Source: Pseudoalteromonas neustonica
Lineage (GTDB): Bacteria; Pseudomonadota; Gammaproteobacteria; Enterobacterales; Alteromonadaceae
NCBI RefSeq assembly: GCF_001653135.1
Contig: NZ_BDDS01000008.1
Span: forward strand, 1 to 64,000
DNA length: 64,000 bases
Reading direction: 5' to 3'
Position numbers and translations under genes: made by a program
Notes under the pieces: generated by a model
What the model was told of the DNA's origin: nothing
The model's input: the letters and a program-made list of their open reading frames with translations, nothing else
Database searches by the model: none
In this document: positions 47,401 to 55,582 of the stretch, in pieces
Numbering within the stretch: the first letter of the stretch is position 1
Layout of the letters: each line of letters opens with the position of its first letter

Positions 47401-48168
47401 TTGCCACTGTAAATAATCAGCACTTAAAGACGTTAATTCAATACGTGGACCATCAATTGAAAATGCTCCATTAATATTATTAATATCATGACTGCTTTGT
47501 TCTTGAACAATATTGACATTGCTCACATCAAACCGCTCAACGACCATATTCAACGCTGAAGTAAAGTGAATATCCGGCAGTGCTGCAAGTGCAACTAAAG
47601 GTTCGCTGGGTGTTGGCTCCACTGATTTTAATATAACCTTTACTTTCGCCACACTAAGGTTATTTAACACAACAGTTGATTGTGCCGCCGAAGCTGCCAA
47701 TATAAAGTTATTAACCGTTACATCAGCACTTGGGTGTTTTAATGTAAATGTAGGAACAGCTATTCTCTTCACGTAAATATCAATGGGTAGCTCAATGGTG
47801 TTGCTTTGCTCGAGCTGCACGTCTTCTGAGATTTTTGGTAATGGCTCTGTACTTGCGGCTAAAGAAACATTGATAGTTTGCGCGCTGATATTTTCAATGC
47901 ATAACCCCTCACAACGCCACCAGTATAAATCCAGTTTTAGTTGCTTGGCTGTGAAATCTATACTTTCATTTTTAAATTTAACATCGAATGGGTCATTGTA
48001 TAAAAATCGACCTTTTTTAATATCTATCTTTAATCCATCCACCATGTTGTTTGCACTATATGCAATTAACTGGTTACCTGGCGCGGTAAAAAGCAAACAA
48101 AAAACCACTGCAACAAGAGTGCATAAAAGAGCGGTTAAGACGGCTGTAACTTTTTTCGTAATTGACAT
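44494..48168 (-). CDS. tamB: Translocation and assembly module subunit TamB
   Basis: 1224 residues, close to E. coli TamB (1259). An N-terminal signal anchor (about 8-30) is followed by long beta-rich repeats (AsmA-like) and the C-terminal DUF490 domain (VSDDEIIVDKQVEQADVVPF, then YRTFGQDLIIRTGQIGFSGS) ending in aromatic FDWE. TamB is an inner-membrane protein spanning the periplasm that works with TamA in outer-membrane protein assembly and lipid transport. The ATG overlaps the tamA stop at 48168. Confidence 0.95.
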   Translation of the reverse strand: MSITKKVTAVLTALLCTLVAVVFCLLFTAPGNQLIAYSANNMVDGLKIDIKKGRFLYNDPFDVKFKNESIDFTAKQLKLDLYWWRCEGLCIENISAQTINVSLAASTEPLPKISEDVQLEQSNTIELPIDIYVKRIAVPTFTLKHPSADVTVNNFILAASAAQSTVVLNNLSVAKVKVILKSVEPTPSEPLVALAALPDIHFTSALNMVVERFDVSNVNIVQEQSSHDINNINGAFSIDGPRIELTSLSADYLQWQLASQLNATLTEKTPITATISLDHPAHHIALDVSGDLHSLALDIQTQGEYPLNAQLEADLKTENFPFSINASIQQWLLDVEHNTLKINDVQLSGKGNADDYAINLIAQSQLAAYPKVQIKSVLKGGLTHIKVDDLALLANDSKATMTASASWNDGIKGQFTGYLKNLKAQYLTDTLTSDVSGQLKGAFNIEQENWQLVMNDTQLTGTLNDMAFTFASDFDINNSLHARINKFELSSGENTLALSGDVTKRWNIKGKLHLNNTIPDKLPITGVGDGSLVIAGERLEPIVNLNIAMRDLNFSDIAIEQLVLKTDFNYAADWQTNASLKVENANVLGHKIQTLAINAAGDKTDHQLQLDLDALQGKAQFELAGKFINKEWQGNLKDVLLTDNVLRFRAKPAIAININTDNGDFLVKQHCWQSENSKLCIDELNQKNQQGKLSAKLVNFDLSQIKYLLPENVITQGDLNGHINANWQGRELSALTATINSHDLVTTLINEENRYRLPLETFTINAIADAQTAQFNARLNSSVIGNINADLQVTDLTDAQNMSGTLDIDKVLLTDLQPLIGTLEQLKGAISGQVAIAGTTNSPLLSGELDVTGVNLQGEQLPVSLVDSNVNIAFDKTTAVLKGKLKDGDGGSLDLTGDIDWQGEKPAVNLSVLGKQFYVRAQQGVLFKVSPDLKISLADDTFKLAGQVVVPYGRIKIEELPEGAVQVSDDEIIVDKQVEQADVVPFNYDINLKLIVENDVRIDSFGLESKIEGDLAISLNQQTPMIATGELNLRQGTYRTFGQDLIIRTGQIGFSGSIEKPYLNIKAIRHPENTANGVIAGVTLTGNVEHPSLKVFSEPAMDQAQSLAYLLNGQPLDEGNSSSDAMLAQLLLSQGVSRSEGVVSKVGESFGFSDVSLSSKGSGDNTKVEISGYLAPDIKVKYSVGIFDSLSEVAMRYQLMSQLYIEITSNINQNVDILYKFDWE

Positions 48169-49898
48169 TAAATTTCTGGCCCTATAGTAATACTTAAACG
48201 CGTACTTTTACTTTCTTTCGTAAGTCCCCATGCGTGGTCAATTCGAATTGGCCCTACTGGCGTTAAATAACGAAAACCAAATCCAGCCCCCACTTCTACC
48301 CGATCAGAAAAGTCATTCGTAGCTGTACCGCTATCAACAAATAAGGCTACACGCCAGTTTTGTGCAAATTGATAATTATATTCCACGGTGCTTGAGAGTA
48401 AGTACTTGGCGCCAATCAAGCGCCCTTCTTCATCTTCTGGTGATATTGATTGATATGAAAAACCACGTACGCTTTGATCGCCACCAGCAAAAAAACGTAA
48501 CGACAAGGGTACATTATTAATATCATCCACAAGCATTGCCCCTACATTTGCCCGTAAATATACAAGGTGTTTGTTAAGGTAAGTACGTAACCATGCAGTT
48601 TGAAATTGCACCCTAGCGATATTCGTTGTAGACAACACATCCTCAAGCGCAAACTCTGCTGATACCAGCCATTGCTCACCCCAATAAGGTGTTGTTCCAC
48701 CTTTTGTCTCTTTTTTTGCGTAACTAATACCCGGCATAAACATTTTTGAGTTTTGTTGCTGTTCGTCACCAATTCGGTAAGTTTCATGATCTCGACGAAG
48801 AAATACTGTACGTACCCAATCATCCTCTGTTAGCCACTGCCTTTGTAATTGACCAGTCAAAATCCTACTGTAGATGTCTTCAGTCACTTCATCTTCTAAT
48901 TTATAGCCCGCAGAAAAACGCCAAAGATCATCATTAGGATCATCAACCGGCACCGTATAACTAAAAGATATGTCTTGCTGTTTTGCTGAAAGGTTTAAAT
49001 TGCTCTCTAAAAAATGGCCATCGTCAGTGATCCATGGTTTTGACCATTTAAACCGAACTTTAGGCCCAAAATCCGTATTAAAGCCACCACCAATTTCATA
49101 ACTATTCGCTGGTTTGTGTAACACATCCACATTAATTGGCACTTGGTTATTTGCACGGTTAGCAATATCAGCATAAACCCGGACACTGGTAAAATATGGC
49201 GTACTTGAAAGGGCTAAGTTATAATCTGCAACCTTGGTTGCTTTATAGCTGCCCCCTTGAGAAAATTTTGCAAGTGAACGAATGTATTTTTCTGCAGGCG
49301 TGTTTTTTGTAATTATCAGATCGCCAAATTGATAACGCTCACCGGTATCGATTGTTAGCACGACGTCAGCACTATTACTTTTTAACGAGATAGCGAGTTT
49401 ATGCGCTTGCCATTTCATATCAAAATAACCAAGTTCGAGAAGTTGTGCTTCTAGAGTTTTACGCGCAGTATCGTAATCGCTATGATTTAAAATATCGCCT
49501 TGTTTTATTTTTATACTTTCAATCGTACTTGCAAGTAAGCGGTCTGTTCTACCCGCTCCATTTATTGTGATATTAACATTACTTATACGAGTAACAGGGC
49601 CACGCTCAATAGTTGCAATGAGTTTTTGTGACCCGTGGTCAAAGTTTAATTTAACCGCAGGCTTATAGTACCCAAGCGCTCTTAGGCTTCGCTCAACTTG
49701 TTTTTTTGCATGGTTAAGCAGCGCACGATTAGCCTTTTCGCCCTCTAACTGCTTTAAATAAAGCGCTACATTATTCTTAAGATCACCATTGATCCCATTT
49801 ATTTCATAATCATTAACGACTAATGAAGCCGCAAAAATATGTGTAGTTATACAAAAACAAACAATAAAAACAATGCGTGTTACGATCCGAATCGGCAA
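48168..49898 (-). CDS. tamA: Translocation and assembly module subunit TamA
   Basis: 576 residues (E. coli 577). A signal peptide (MPIRIVTRIVFIVCFCITTH) precedes three POTRA domains (about 25-260) and an Omp85 barrel. The barrel hallmark FFAGGDQSVRGFSYQSISP (L6 loop RGF) is present, and the final strand ends in RLSITIGPEI. It inserts proteins in the outer membrane together with TamB, with which it overlaps by one base. Confidence 0.96.
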   Translation of the reverse strand: MPIRIVTRIVFIVCFCITTHIFAASLVVNDYEINGINGDLKNNVALYLKQLEGEKANRALLNHAKKQVERSLRALGYYKPAVKLNFDHGSQKLIATIERGPVTRISNVNITINGAGRTDRLLASTIESIKIKQGDILNHSDYDTARKTLEAQLLELGYFDMKWQAHKLAISLKSNSADVVLTIDTGERYQFGDLIITKNTPAEKYIRSLAKFSQGGSYKATKVADYNLALSSTPYFTSVRVYADIANRANNQVPINVDVLHKPANSYEIGGGFNTDFGPKVRFKWSKPWITDDGHFLESNLNLSAKQQDISFSYTVPVDDPNDDLWRFSAGYKLEDEVTEDIYSRILTGQLQRQWLTEDDWVRTVFLRRDHETYRIGDEQQQNSKMFMPGISYAKKETKGGTTPYWGEQWLVSAEFALEDVLSTTNIARVQFQTAWLRTYLNKHLVYLRANVGAMLVDDINNVPLSLRFFAGGDQSVRGFSYQSISPEDEEGRLIGAKYLLSSTVEYNYQFAQNWRVALFVDSGTATNDFSDRVEVGAGFGFRYLTPVGPIRIDHAWGLTKESKSTRLSITIGPEI

Positions 49899-50059
49899 GT
49901 AATACCCCTACTTAAAAACAATCAACCATCAAGGTTGAAATAGTAACATATCGATATGCTTGGGCGCAGTAACTCAAATGTGAAAATTAGTACGCTAAAG
50001 CGCTTAATTTTAGTTACAATGGCACTAACTAATTTGAATTATTTTTACTGGGTTTTTAA

Positions 50060-50392
50060 ATGCACTTTCCTGATGATGACAATGGCCAACTTTTAACAGA
50101 AATAGCGGCTGCTGGTATTGATTTAGCACGCATGCACAAAATTGATTTTTATATTTTATTTGAACAAAAGAGCGATGCTGAAACATTCGCCACAGCCATA
50201 GCTGAAGATGAGCTCGCCCCTGCAACCGAATTAGTACAGTGTGAAGACACGGGTATTTGGGAAGTAATTACACAAGTTGAAATGGTGCCAGATCACACTC
50301 TACTAGGCCAAACAGAGCAGTATTTAGAAAGTATCGCCAATGGCTATAAAGGTTATGGGGATGGTTGGGGATTAATGGATGGTAATGATTAG
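50060..50392 (+). CDS. rraB: Ribonuclease E inhibitor RraB
   Basis: 110 residues. The pattern FPDDDNGQLLTEIAAAGIDL, then FYILFEQKSDAETFA and GYGDGWGLMDGND is that of RraB (E. coli 138 residues), which binds RNase E and modulates mRNA decay. Monocistronic, convergent with radD. Confidence 0.92.
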   Translation: MHFPDDDNGQLLTEIAAAGIDLARMHKIDFYILFEQKSDAETFATAIAEDELAPATELVQCEDTGIWEVITQVEMVPDHTLLGQTEQYLESIANGYKGYGDGWGLMDGND

Positions 50393-50448
50393 TACGTTAG
50401 TATAATTACGAATAACCCCCTCCAAGTGTAAACTTAGATCGGTCATAA

Positions 50449-50481
50449 AATCAGTTAAGTGAATTAACGACTTAACTGATT
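50449..50481. terminator. Terminator between rraB and radD
   Basis: AATCAGTTAAGT and ACTTAACTGATT form a 12-bp inverted repeat with a 9-nt loop that covers the radD stop codon; it probably serves both convergent genes. Confidence 0.65.
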
Positions 50482-52221
50482 CGCTTTTCTAAAGCTGCCT
50501 TGATAATCAAACAATTTATCTGCGACTTTCCAGCCATATTTTTTACTTTTTCGGGCAATCACAAAATCGGGCGCTACCAATAATGTTTCATTTTCGATGA
50601 CTTGTTCGGCCAGTTTATAATCAACCGGTGTTTGCCCATTATTAGTACGTTTACCAAATTGCTTATTAAAAATGTAGCGCGCCCCCGGTTTTGAAAAATC
50701 ATATATTTCATCGCAACTTGCACCATCTTCGTCAAAGTAAGTTAGCTTAATAATCTGCGTATGGTTTACCAAAGTAGATACGCTTAAGCCACTGCAACGC
50801 AGTACTAGCGCATCTTTTAAGTTCAGTGCTGCTCGCAGCTTGTCATCAGGATCTGCCATTATAGCATGGCAAGAATGGCATTCTCTGGCAGCAATATCAT
50901 TTTGTGTTCCACAGTTGTCGCATTCCTTAAAACGAAACCGATAATCGCATTGCTCTTTATAGCCATGTTCATCTTCAAGCAAGCCTTTACAGCGACGACC
51001 AAAATGTTCAATGACTTTTCCTGCGCCGTCTATTTTGCCCCAAAAAATATTAGCAAACCCACACCCAGGACAAAGTACCTGCACAGGCTCATTATCACTA
51101 TTACCTTTTTTACTGCCAACTTCAGGATGAAAAAGATCAAAGCCATTACCCGCATAATCAATAACTAAGCAATCACTTTTCCCTGATGATAAACGCAGCC
51201 CCCTCCCAACTATTTGCTGATAAAGGCTAACCGATTCAGTGGGCCTTAAAATAGCAATAAAGTCAACGTGGGGGGCATCAAAACCAGTAGTAAGCACTGA
51301 CACATTCACTAAAAATTTCAATTGTCTTTGCTTAAATTTTGCAATTATTTTATCTCGCTCACTATGACCGGTATCTCCCGTGATCAGTGCACAGCTTTGT
51401 CCATGTAAATAACCAACAACTTCTTGCGCATGGCGAACCGTCGCAGCAAAAATCATGACACCTTCACGGTTTTCACTGTGTTTTACTATATCTTCACAGA
51501 TCGTTTGTGTAGCGCGAGTATTCGCTTGCAATAATTGATTTAAATCTTGCTGACTATATTGACCAAATGCATTGCTCGATAACGACGAAAAATCATAATG
51601 ACTGATTGCCGCATCAAGCTCTTTCGGTGGTGTTAAAAATTGGTGTTTAATCATGTAACGAAGCGGCAATTCAAAAATGCACTCTTTAAATGGACTCTCA
51701 GCATTCCCTCGCACAAAACCATGGTAATGACGATGATATACCCACCCGATCCCCAAGCGATAAGGAGTCGCGGTTAAGCCTAATATTTTTAACTTTGCAT
51801 TATGACGTTTTAACGCATCAATTACTTTAGCATATTGGCTTTTATCATCACCACTGACTCGGTGACATTCATCAATAATTACTAATGAATAATGTTCATT
51901 GAGTTGATTTAAATTACGAGAAAGCGATTGGATACTTGCAAAAGTAACTTGCTCAGATAAGGATTTTTGTTTTAACCCAGCAGAAAAAACACTCGCTGCT
52001 AGGCCAAAGCTTTCATACTTTTGCGCATTCTGTTCAACGAGTTCTTTTACATGCGCTAATACGAGTATTTTCTGTTTAGCAATACGAGCAAGCTCGGCAA
52101 TGACTAAACTTTTGCCTGCACCAGTGGGGAGAACAATTAAAGCAGGAGAATCTGTCTTTCTAAAAAAGGCAACAGTACGTGCAACAGCCTCTTGTTGGTA
52201 AGGCCTTAATACATAACTCAT
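50464..52221 (-). CDS. radD: DEAD/DEAH-box helicase RadD
   Basis: 585 residues (E. coli RadD 586). SF2 motifs: LPTGAGKSLVIAEL (Walker A), IIDECHRVSGDD (Walker B), GLTATPYRLG and QQIVGRGLRL (motif VI). The C-terminal zinc-finger cysteines are seen in CPGCGFANIFWG, CKGLLEDE, CDNCGTQND and CHSCHAIM. RadD works in double-strand break repair and limits recombination intermediates. Monocistronic. Confidence 0.96.
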   Translation of the reverse strand: MSYVLRPYQQEAVARTVAFFRKTDSPALIVLPTGAGKSLVIAELARIAKQKILVLAHVKELVEQNAQKYESFGLAASVFSAGLKQKSLSEQVTFASIQSLSRNLNQLNEHYSLVIIDECHRVSGDDKSQYAKVIDALKRHNAKLKILGLTATPYRLGIGWVYHRHYHGFVRGNAESPFKECIFELPLRYMIKHQFLTPPKELDAAISHYDFSSLSSNAFGQYSQQDLNQLLQANTRATQTICEDIVKHSENREGVMIFAATVRHAQEVVGYLHGQSCALITGDTGHSERDKIIAKFKQRQLKFLVNVSVLTTGFDAPHVDFIAILRPTESVSLYQQIVGRGLRLSSGKSDCLVIDYAGNGFDLFHPEVGSKKGNSDNEPVQVLCPGCGFANIFWGKIDGAGKVIEHFGRRCKGLLEDEHGYKEQCDYRFRFKECDNCGTQNDIAARECHSCHAIMADPDDKLRAALNLKDALVLRCSGLSVSTLVNHTQIIKLTYFDEDGASCDEIYDFSKPGARYIFNKQFGKRTNNGQTPVDYKLAEQVIENETLLVAPDFVIARKSKKYGWKVADKLFDYQGSFRKANQLSR

Positions 52222-52261
52222 TTAATGACTGCAACTAATGAATAAGAAAGAAAACTAATAT

Positions 52262-52281
52262 GGGAGGCACTCGGCCTCCCA
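52262..52281 (-). terminator. Terminator of the H-NS-like gene
   Basis: GGGAGGC and GCCTCCC arms with a short loop; lies just after the stop of the H-NS-like gene. Confidence 0.65.
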
Positions 52282-52286
52282 AAACA

Positions 52287-52589
52287 TTAAGCTAGGTGTT
52301 TGGTTAAATCAACATCTTGAAATGCTTTAGGACGCTTACCTCTACCGGTCCACTCAACTATTTTACCTTCATGTTCAATACGGTACTTCGGTAAGACTTT
52401 GGTACGCTTATCGCCAACGATATCTTGCAAATCCTCAAGAGTTAAACCTTTTTCTTTTAACAGGTCTAGTACGTCTTGTTTTGCTTGTTGTTGCTCAGTA
52501 TGTTTTGCTATTGCAGCACCTAGTAATGCTTGTGCTTTTTCTAGCTCAATAAGGCTAGCTGATTTAATAAATGCTTTAACTTCTTTCAT
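52287..52589 (-). CDS. H-NS-family nucleoid-associated protein
   Basis: 100 residues. A helical N-terminal oligomerisation part (LIELEKAQALLGAAIAKHTE) is followed by a C-terminal DNA-binding loop YRIEHEGKIVEWTGRGKRPK, with the W-T-G-R-G-K/R-x-P signature of H-NS. It is shorter than E. coli H-NS (137). It probably silences AT-rich foreign DNA such as the prophage cargo in this window. The start ATG has no strong Shine-Dalgarno. Confidence 0.9.
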   Translation of the reverse strand: MKEVKAFIKSASLIELEKAQALLGAAIAKHTEQQQAKQDVLDLLKEKGLTLEDLQDIVGDKRTKVLPKYRIEHEGKIVEWTGRGKRPKAFQDVDLTKHLA

Positions 52590-52685
52590 TTTTTACTCAC
52601 TAAATTGTTAAGTTATAAAATTAGATAGATGATTCAATTAAATTATAAGCTTATTTTATATATTAGGCCAAGATGAACCCAGTAT

Positions 52686-54731
52686 TTAATCCACTTTGTC
52701 TAACCAACTAGCAACCATGTTATTTAATATCGTTAATTCACTTATTAATGTTACAGATTTATTGTTTTTAGTAATACCTTCTTCAGCTAGCTGTATTTCA
52801 CATGCCTTTATCTTACTCGCAAGTGTTTTTATTTTAACCATCACTATTGAGCCTTTTATTCGATGGAGTACTTTTTCATATTGTTTGGCATCGTTTATCG
52901 CACACGCATGGTTTAAATCAATGAGATCCTTTTTCAACGTATCATGGAAAACATGTGCCATCGCAAGTGCATCTTGCTTATTGCCAAATACCGTTACCCA
53001 GTGCGACAATGAAACCTCGTCACTGAGAGAGTCTTTAAGCTGTTCCTCACGGCTGTTTAATAATACGTATGGTGGTAGATATTCAACAAGCGTTTCGTAC
53101 AGTTGAGCTAGTGAATAGGGCTTAAATATCACACAGTCCATTCCACCTGTAAGCGCTTTATTAATTATCTCTTTTGAATCATCTGCGGTCATCCCAATTA
53201 TTGGAATACACTTCACTGCAACGTCGCGGTGCTGTCTAATTTTTGAGGTTAATTGAAAGCCATCTAAAATCGGCATATTGCAATCAGTGATTACCATTTG
53301 GAATGGTTCAGTATTTAGTAATTCAAACGCGGTCTTTCCGTTATCTGCAAGTGTTACTTTTAAACCAAAACTTTCGAACTGTTTTTGTATTAATAACTGA
53401 TTAACTTGATTATCCTCTGCAACTAAAATATTGCCACTGAGTTTTCGTGGAAGATCTTTTTTATTCTTTTTCTGTATACCCTGAGCAAGCATTTTAAATG
53501 CTTCTTTAAGTGTCACTACATTGATTGATTCATAAGATATTTTAATTAAATTATTTTGCAAATGATAAATATCATCTTTATTTTTAGTAATTACAATTAT
53601 TCGACCAGAAAATTCAGCTAATTTCCTTACTTTATCACAGCCTAAATAAACATCTAAATCATCTTCACAGACTATAATAAATACCGGCTTTTTAAATTCG
53701 TCTTTAAAGTCTTTTATATTTCGTTGTTGATAACTAACCTGGCACATATCTAGTAAATTAATTAATTTTTCATCATCTAAAAATACGTGCCATAGGTCAC
53801 CTTTTTCATCAATAGCTTTATTTTTATTCAGATTTACATTGTTTTTCCGTTGTAATTTTTCTGTGATATCAAATAGTATTGCATGCCATGAAGCCCCTTC
53901 ATCTTCAGGTAGTGACTGAGGGTTTACAATTGCAATAAAACGGCATCGACGGATTTCATTCTTAGATTTATAACGAAACTGGCAATCGATATTTTCTCCC
54001 TTGCTCGCGCCTTCTTTAAACGCTTTAGCAATTGTTACACGGTCTTGATCAACAATCGATGGTGAAATGCACCCAACAACACCTCGATGATTAATATAGT
54101 CGTCAGCGAGCCCTAATATTTTTTGGGCTCCTAGAGAAAGATAAGTAAACCTCCCCTCTGCGTTATTAAAGTATTCAAGTTGACAAAATCCACCAGGTAT
54201 ATTTTCAACTAGTTGAGGTAAATACTGATGAATGAGATCATTTTGAGTAAACGCTTCTTCAACTTCAGAAACCTGTGTTATTAAGGTCATCACTCCTGTT
54301 ACACCTCCCTCTAAATCAAGGTATGGTTGCTTTACATAAAATATATTTACCAACTTACTATTATTATCAATAAGCTGAATGTTATATTCGCGGCAAACTT
54401 GAGAGTGTAATACCTCATTATTCTGTGTAATAAAAACATCAGCAATTAAAGAGTTAGTATTATAAGCTCGATTATTTTCATCCCATTGCTTACTAAATGC
54501 ATTCTCAAAAGACTCATTCCACATTAAACGTTGATGATATTTATCTTCAACAACTATCATCAGCGGCATATCATCTATCATTTTTTGCGTATTATTGAGC
54601 TGAGTTAATTGCTTATGGTCTTCATGTTGACTGCTAGATAGAAGTTTTCTCACCGTTATTTTTTTAACTATAAGGTAAGTGGTCACAGCGGTGGTCAATA
54701 TTAGTAAAAAACTAAAAATCATTAAAGTCAC
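52686..54731 (-). CDS. Membrane PAS-receiver-HPt signalling protein without kinase domain
   Basis: 681 residues. An N-terminal membrane helix (SFLLILTTAVTTYLIV) is followed by a first PAS-like region (about 60-150), a second (about 170-300, with YLSLGAQKILGL and WHAILFDITEKLQRK), a degenerate receiver (about 340-440), a full receiver (ILVAEDNQVNQLLIQ, ITDCNMPILDGF, GMTADDS, FKPYS; about 455-575) and a C-terminal HPt domain with H in LHRIKGSIVMVK (about 630). No HisKA/HATPase segment is present between PAS and receiver, so it has no visible kinase. It would be fed by another kinase or act as a phosphate shuttle. Confidence 0.85.
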   Translation of the reverse strand: MTLMIFSFLLILTTAVTTYLIVKKITVRKLLSSSQHEDHKQLTQLNNTQKMIDDMPLMIVVEDKYHQRLMWNESFENAFSKQWDENNRAYNTNSLIADVFITQNNEVLHSQVCREYNIQLIDNNSKLVNIFYVKQPYLDLEGGVTGVMTLITQVSEVEEAFTQNDLIHQYLPQLVENIPGGFCQLEYFNNAEGRFTYLSLGAQKILGLADDYINHRGVVGCISPSIVDQDRVTIAKAFKEGASKGENIDCQFRYKSKNEIRRCRFIAIVNPQSLPEDEGASWHAILFDITEKLQRKNNVNLNKNKAIDEKGDLWHVFLDDEKLINLLDMCQVSYQQRNIKDFKDEFKKPVFIIVCEDDLDVYLGCDKVRKLAEFSGRIIVITKNKDDIYHLQNNLIKISYESINVVTLKEAFKMLAQGIQKKNKKDLPRKLSGNILVAEDNQVNQLLIQKQFESFGLKVTLADNGKTAFELLNTEPFQMVITDCNMPILDGFQLTSKIRQHRDVAVKCIPIIGMTADDSKEIINKALTGGMDCVIFKPYSLAQLYETLVEYLPPYVLLNSREEQLKDSLSDEVSLSHWVTVFGNKQDALAMAHVFHDTLKKDLIDLNHACAINDAKQYEKVLHRIKGSIVMVKIKTLASKIKACEIQLAEEGITKNNKSVTLISELTILNNMVASWLDKVD

Positions 54732-55516
54732 TTATATTATAAAAGAAGTCGTAATTGAAATACCTTTAACAATCCTAGCACTCAAATCTTATTTAAATGA
54801 AATAATAATTTATTTAGATATACATAATTGAGATCATAAAGGCGTTCAGTCATGTATTTCTTTGTAATTACAGACAATTATCTAAACACCAGTGTCTTCA
54901 AGATTAAGAACTGTGGACTCATCACACTTTATATTAGTTAAGCTGTTTAAGGTTACTTAATGCATAAGTTTTTCCTTTGAGATTATTCGTGTTTAATTGA
55001 ATCTCAAGTGAATATCCTTATATTTCTCGCTAACACCTCCGCATGTGCTTTATGATTTTTTATAATGAGGTACGCGTCAGTTGCAAGGGGGTAAACTCAG
55101 CTGAAGCACTTTTTATGAGCTTATTAATAAAACCCACTAGGGTTTTTAACGTAGTTTGAACTCACCCCTTAATTCAACAGTACTTAAGACGCTTAGCAAT
55201 ATCGGCTATTCTATTAAATATAGCGATAAACTAAAAACGCATTCTATTTTTTACAACGTTAGTATTTTTGGATAAAGAAAATCTAGTTTCATCAATAAAT
55301 AGTTGTAACTTGCTAGGTTAACTTAGGATAGTAAAATTTATTACGCCTAATATAATATGTAAAAAAGATAAATGTATCTAATGTTATTTTTCTTGCTAAG
55401 AAAATACTTACCAACTTAAATCAACAAAAAAAGGGGGGGAGTAATTATAAAGCTATGAATAAATTAATGTTATTACTTAACTTGAAGTGTCAAAAATAAA
55501 TGGATATTAATAAAAA
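54732..55516. other. Non-coding AT-rich stretch
   Basis: No convincing gene in 785 bases. Only a weak AAACCC/GGGTTT hairpin near 55127-55140 and a G8 run near 55432 stand out. It may hold the promoter of the signalling gene at 54731 and regulatory DNA I cannot interpret. Confidence 0.5.
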
Positions 55517-55550
55517 GGTTTGCTTGCTTTAATTAAAGAGCAAGCAAACC
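55517..55550 (-). terminator. Terminator of the first TonB-dependent receptor gene
   Basis: GGTTTGCTTGCT and AGCAAGCAAACC form a 12-bp stem, extended by TTAATTAA in the loop, downstream of the receptor stop. Confidence 0.85.
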
Positions 55551-55582
55551 ATTATATAATTAAACTTTAGTATCTAAAAATA

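Noticed and set aside
48542-48823. 93-codon frame inside tamA
   Set aside because: It lies entirely within the tamA barrel in another frame.
55060-55200. Possible transposase remnant in the long gap before the TonB-dependent receptors
   Set aside because: No translated piece was recognisable and no terminal repeats were found.
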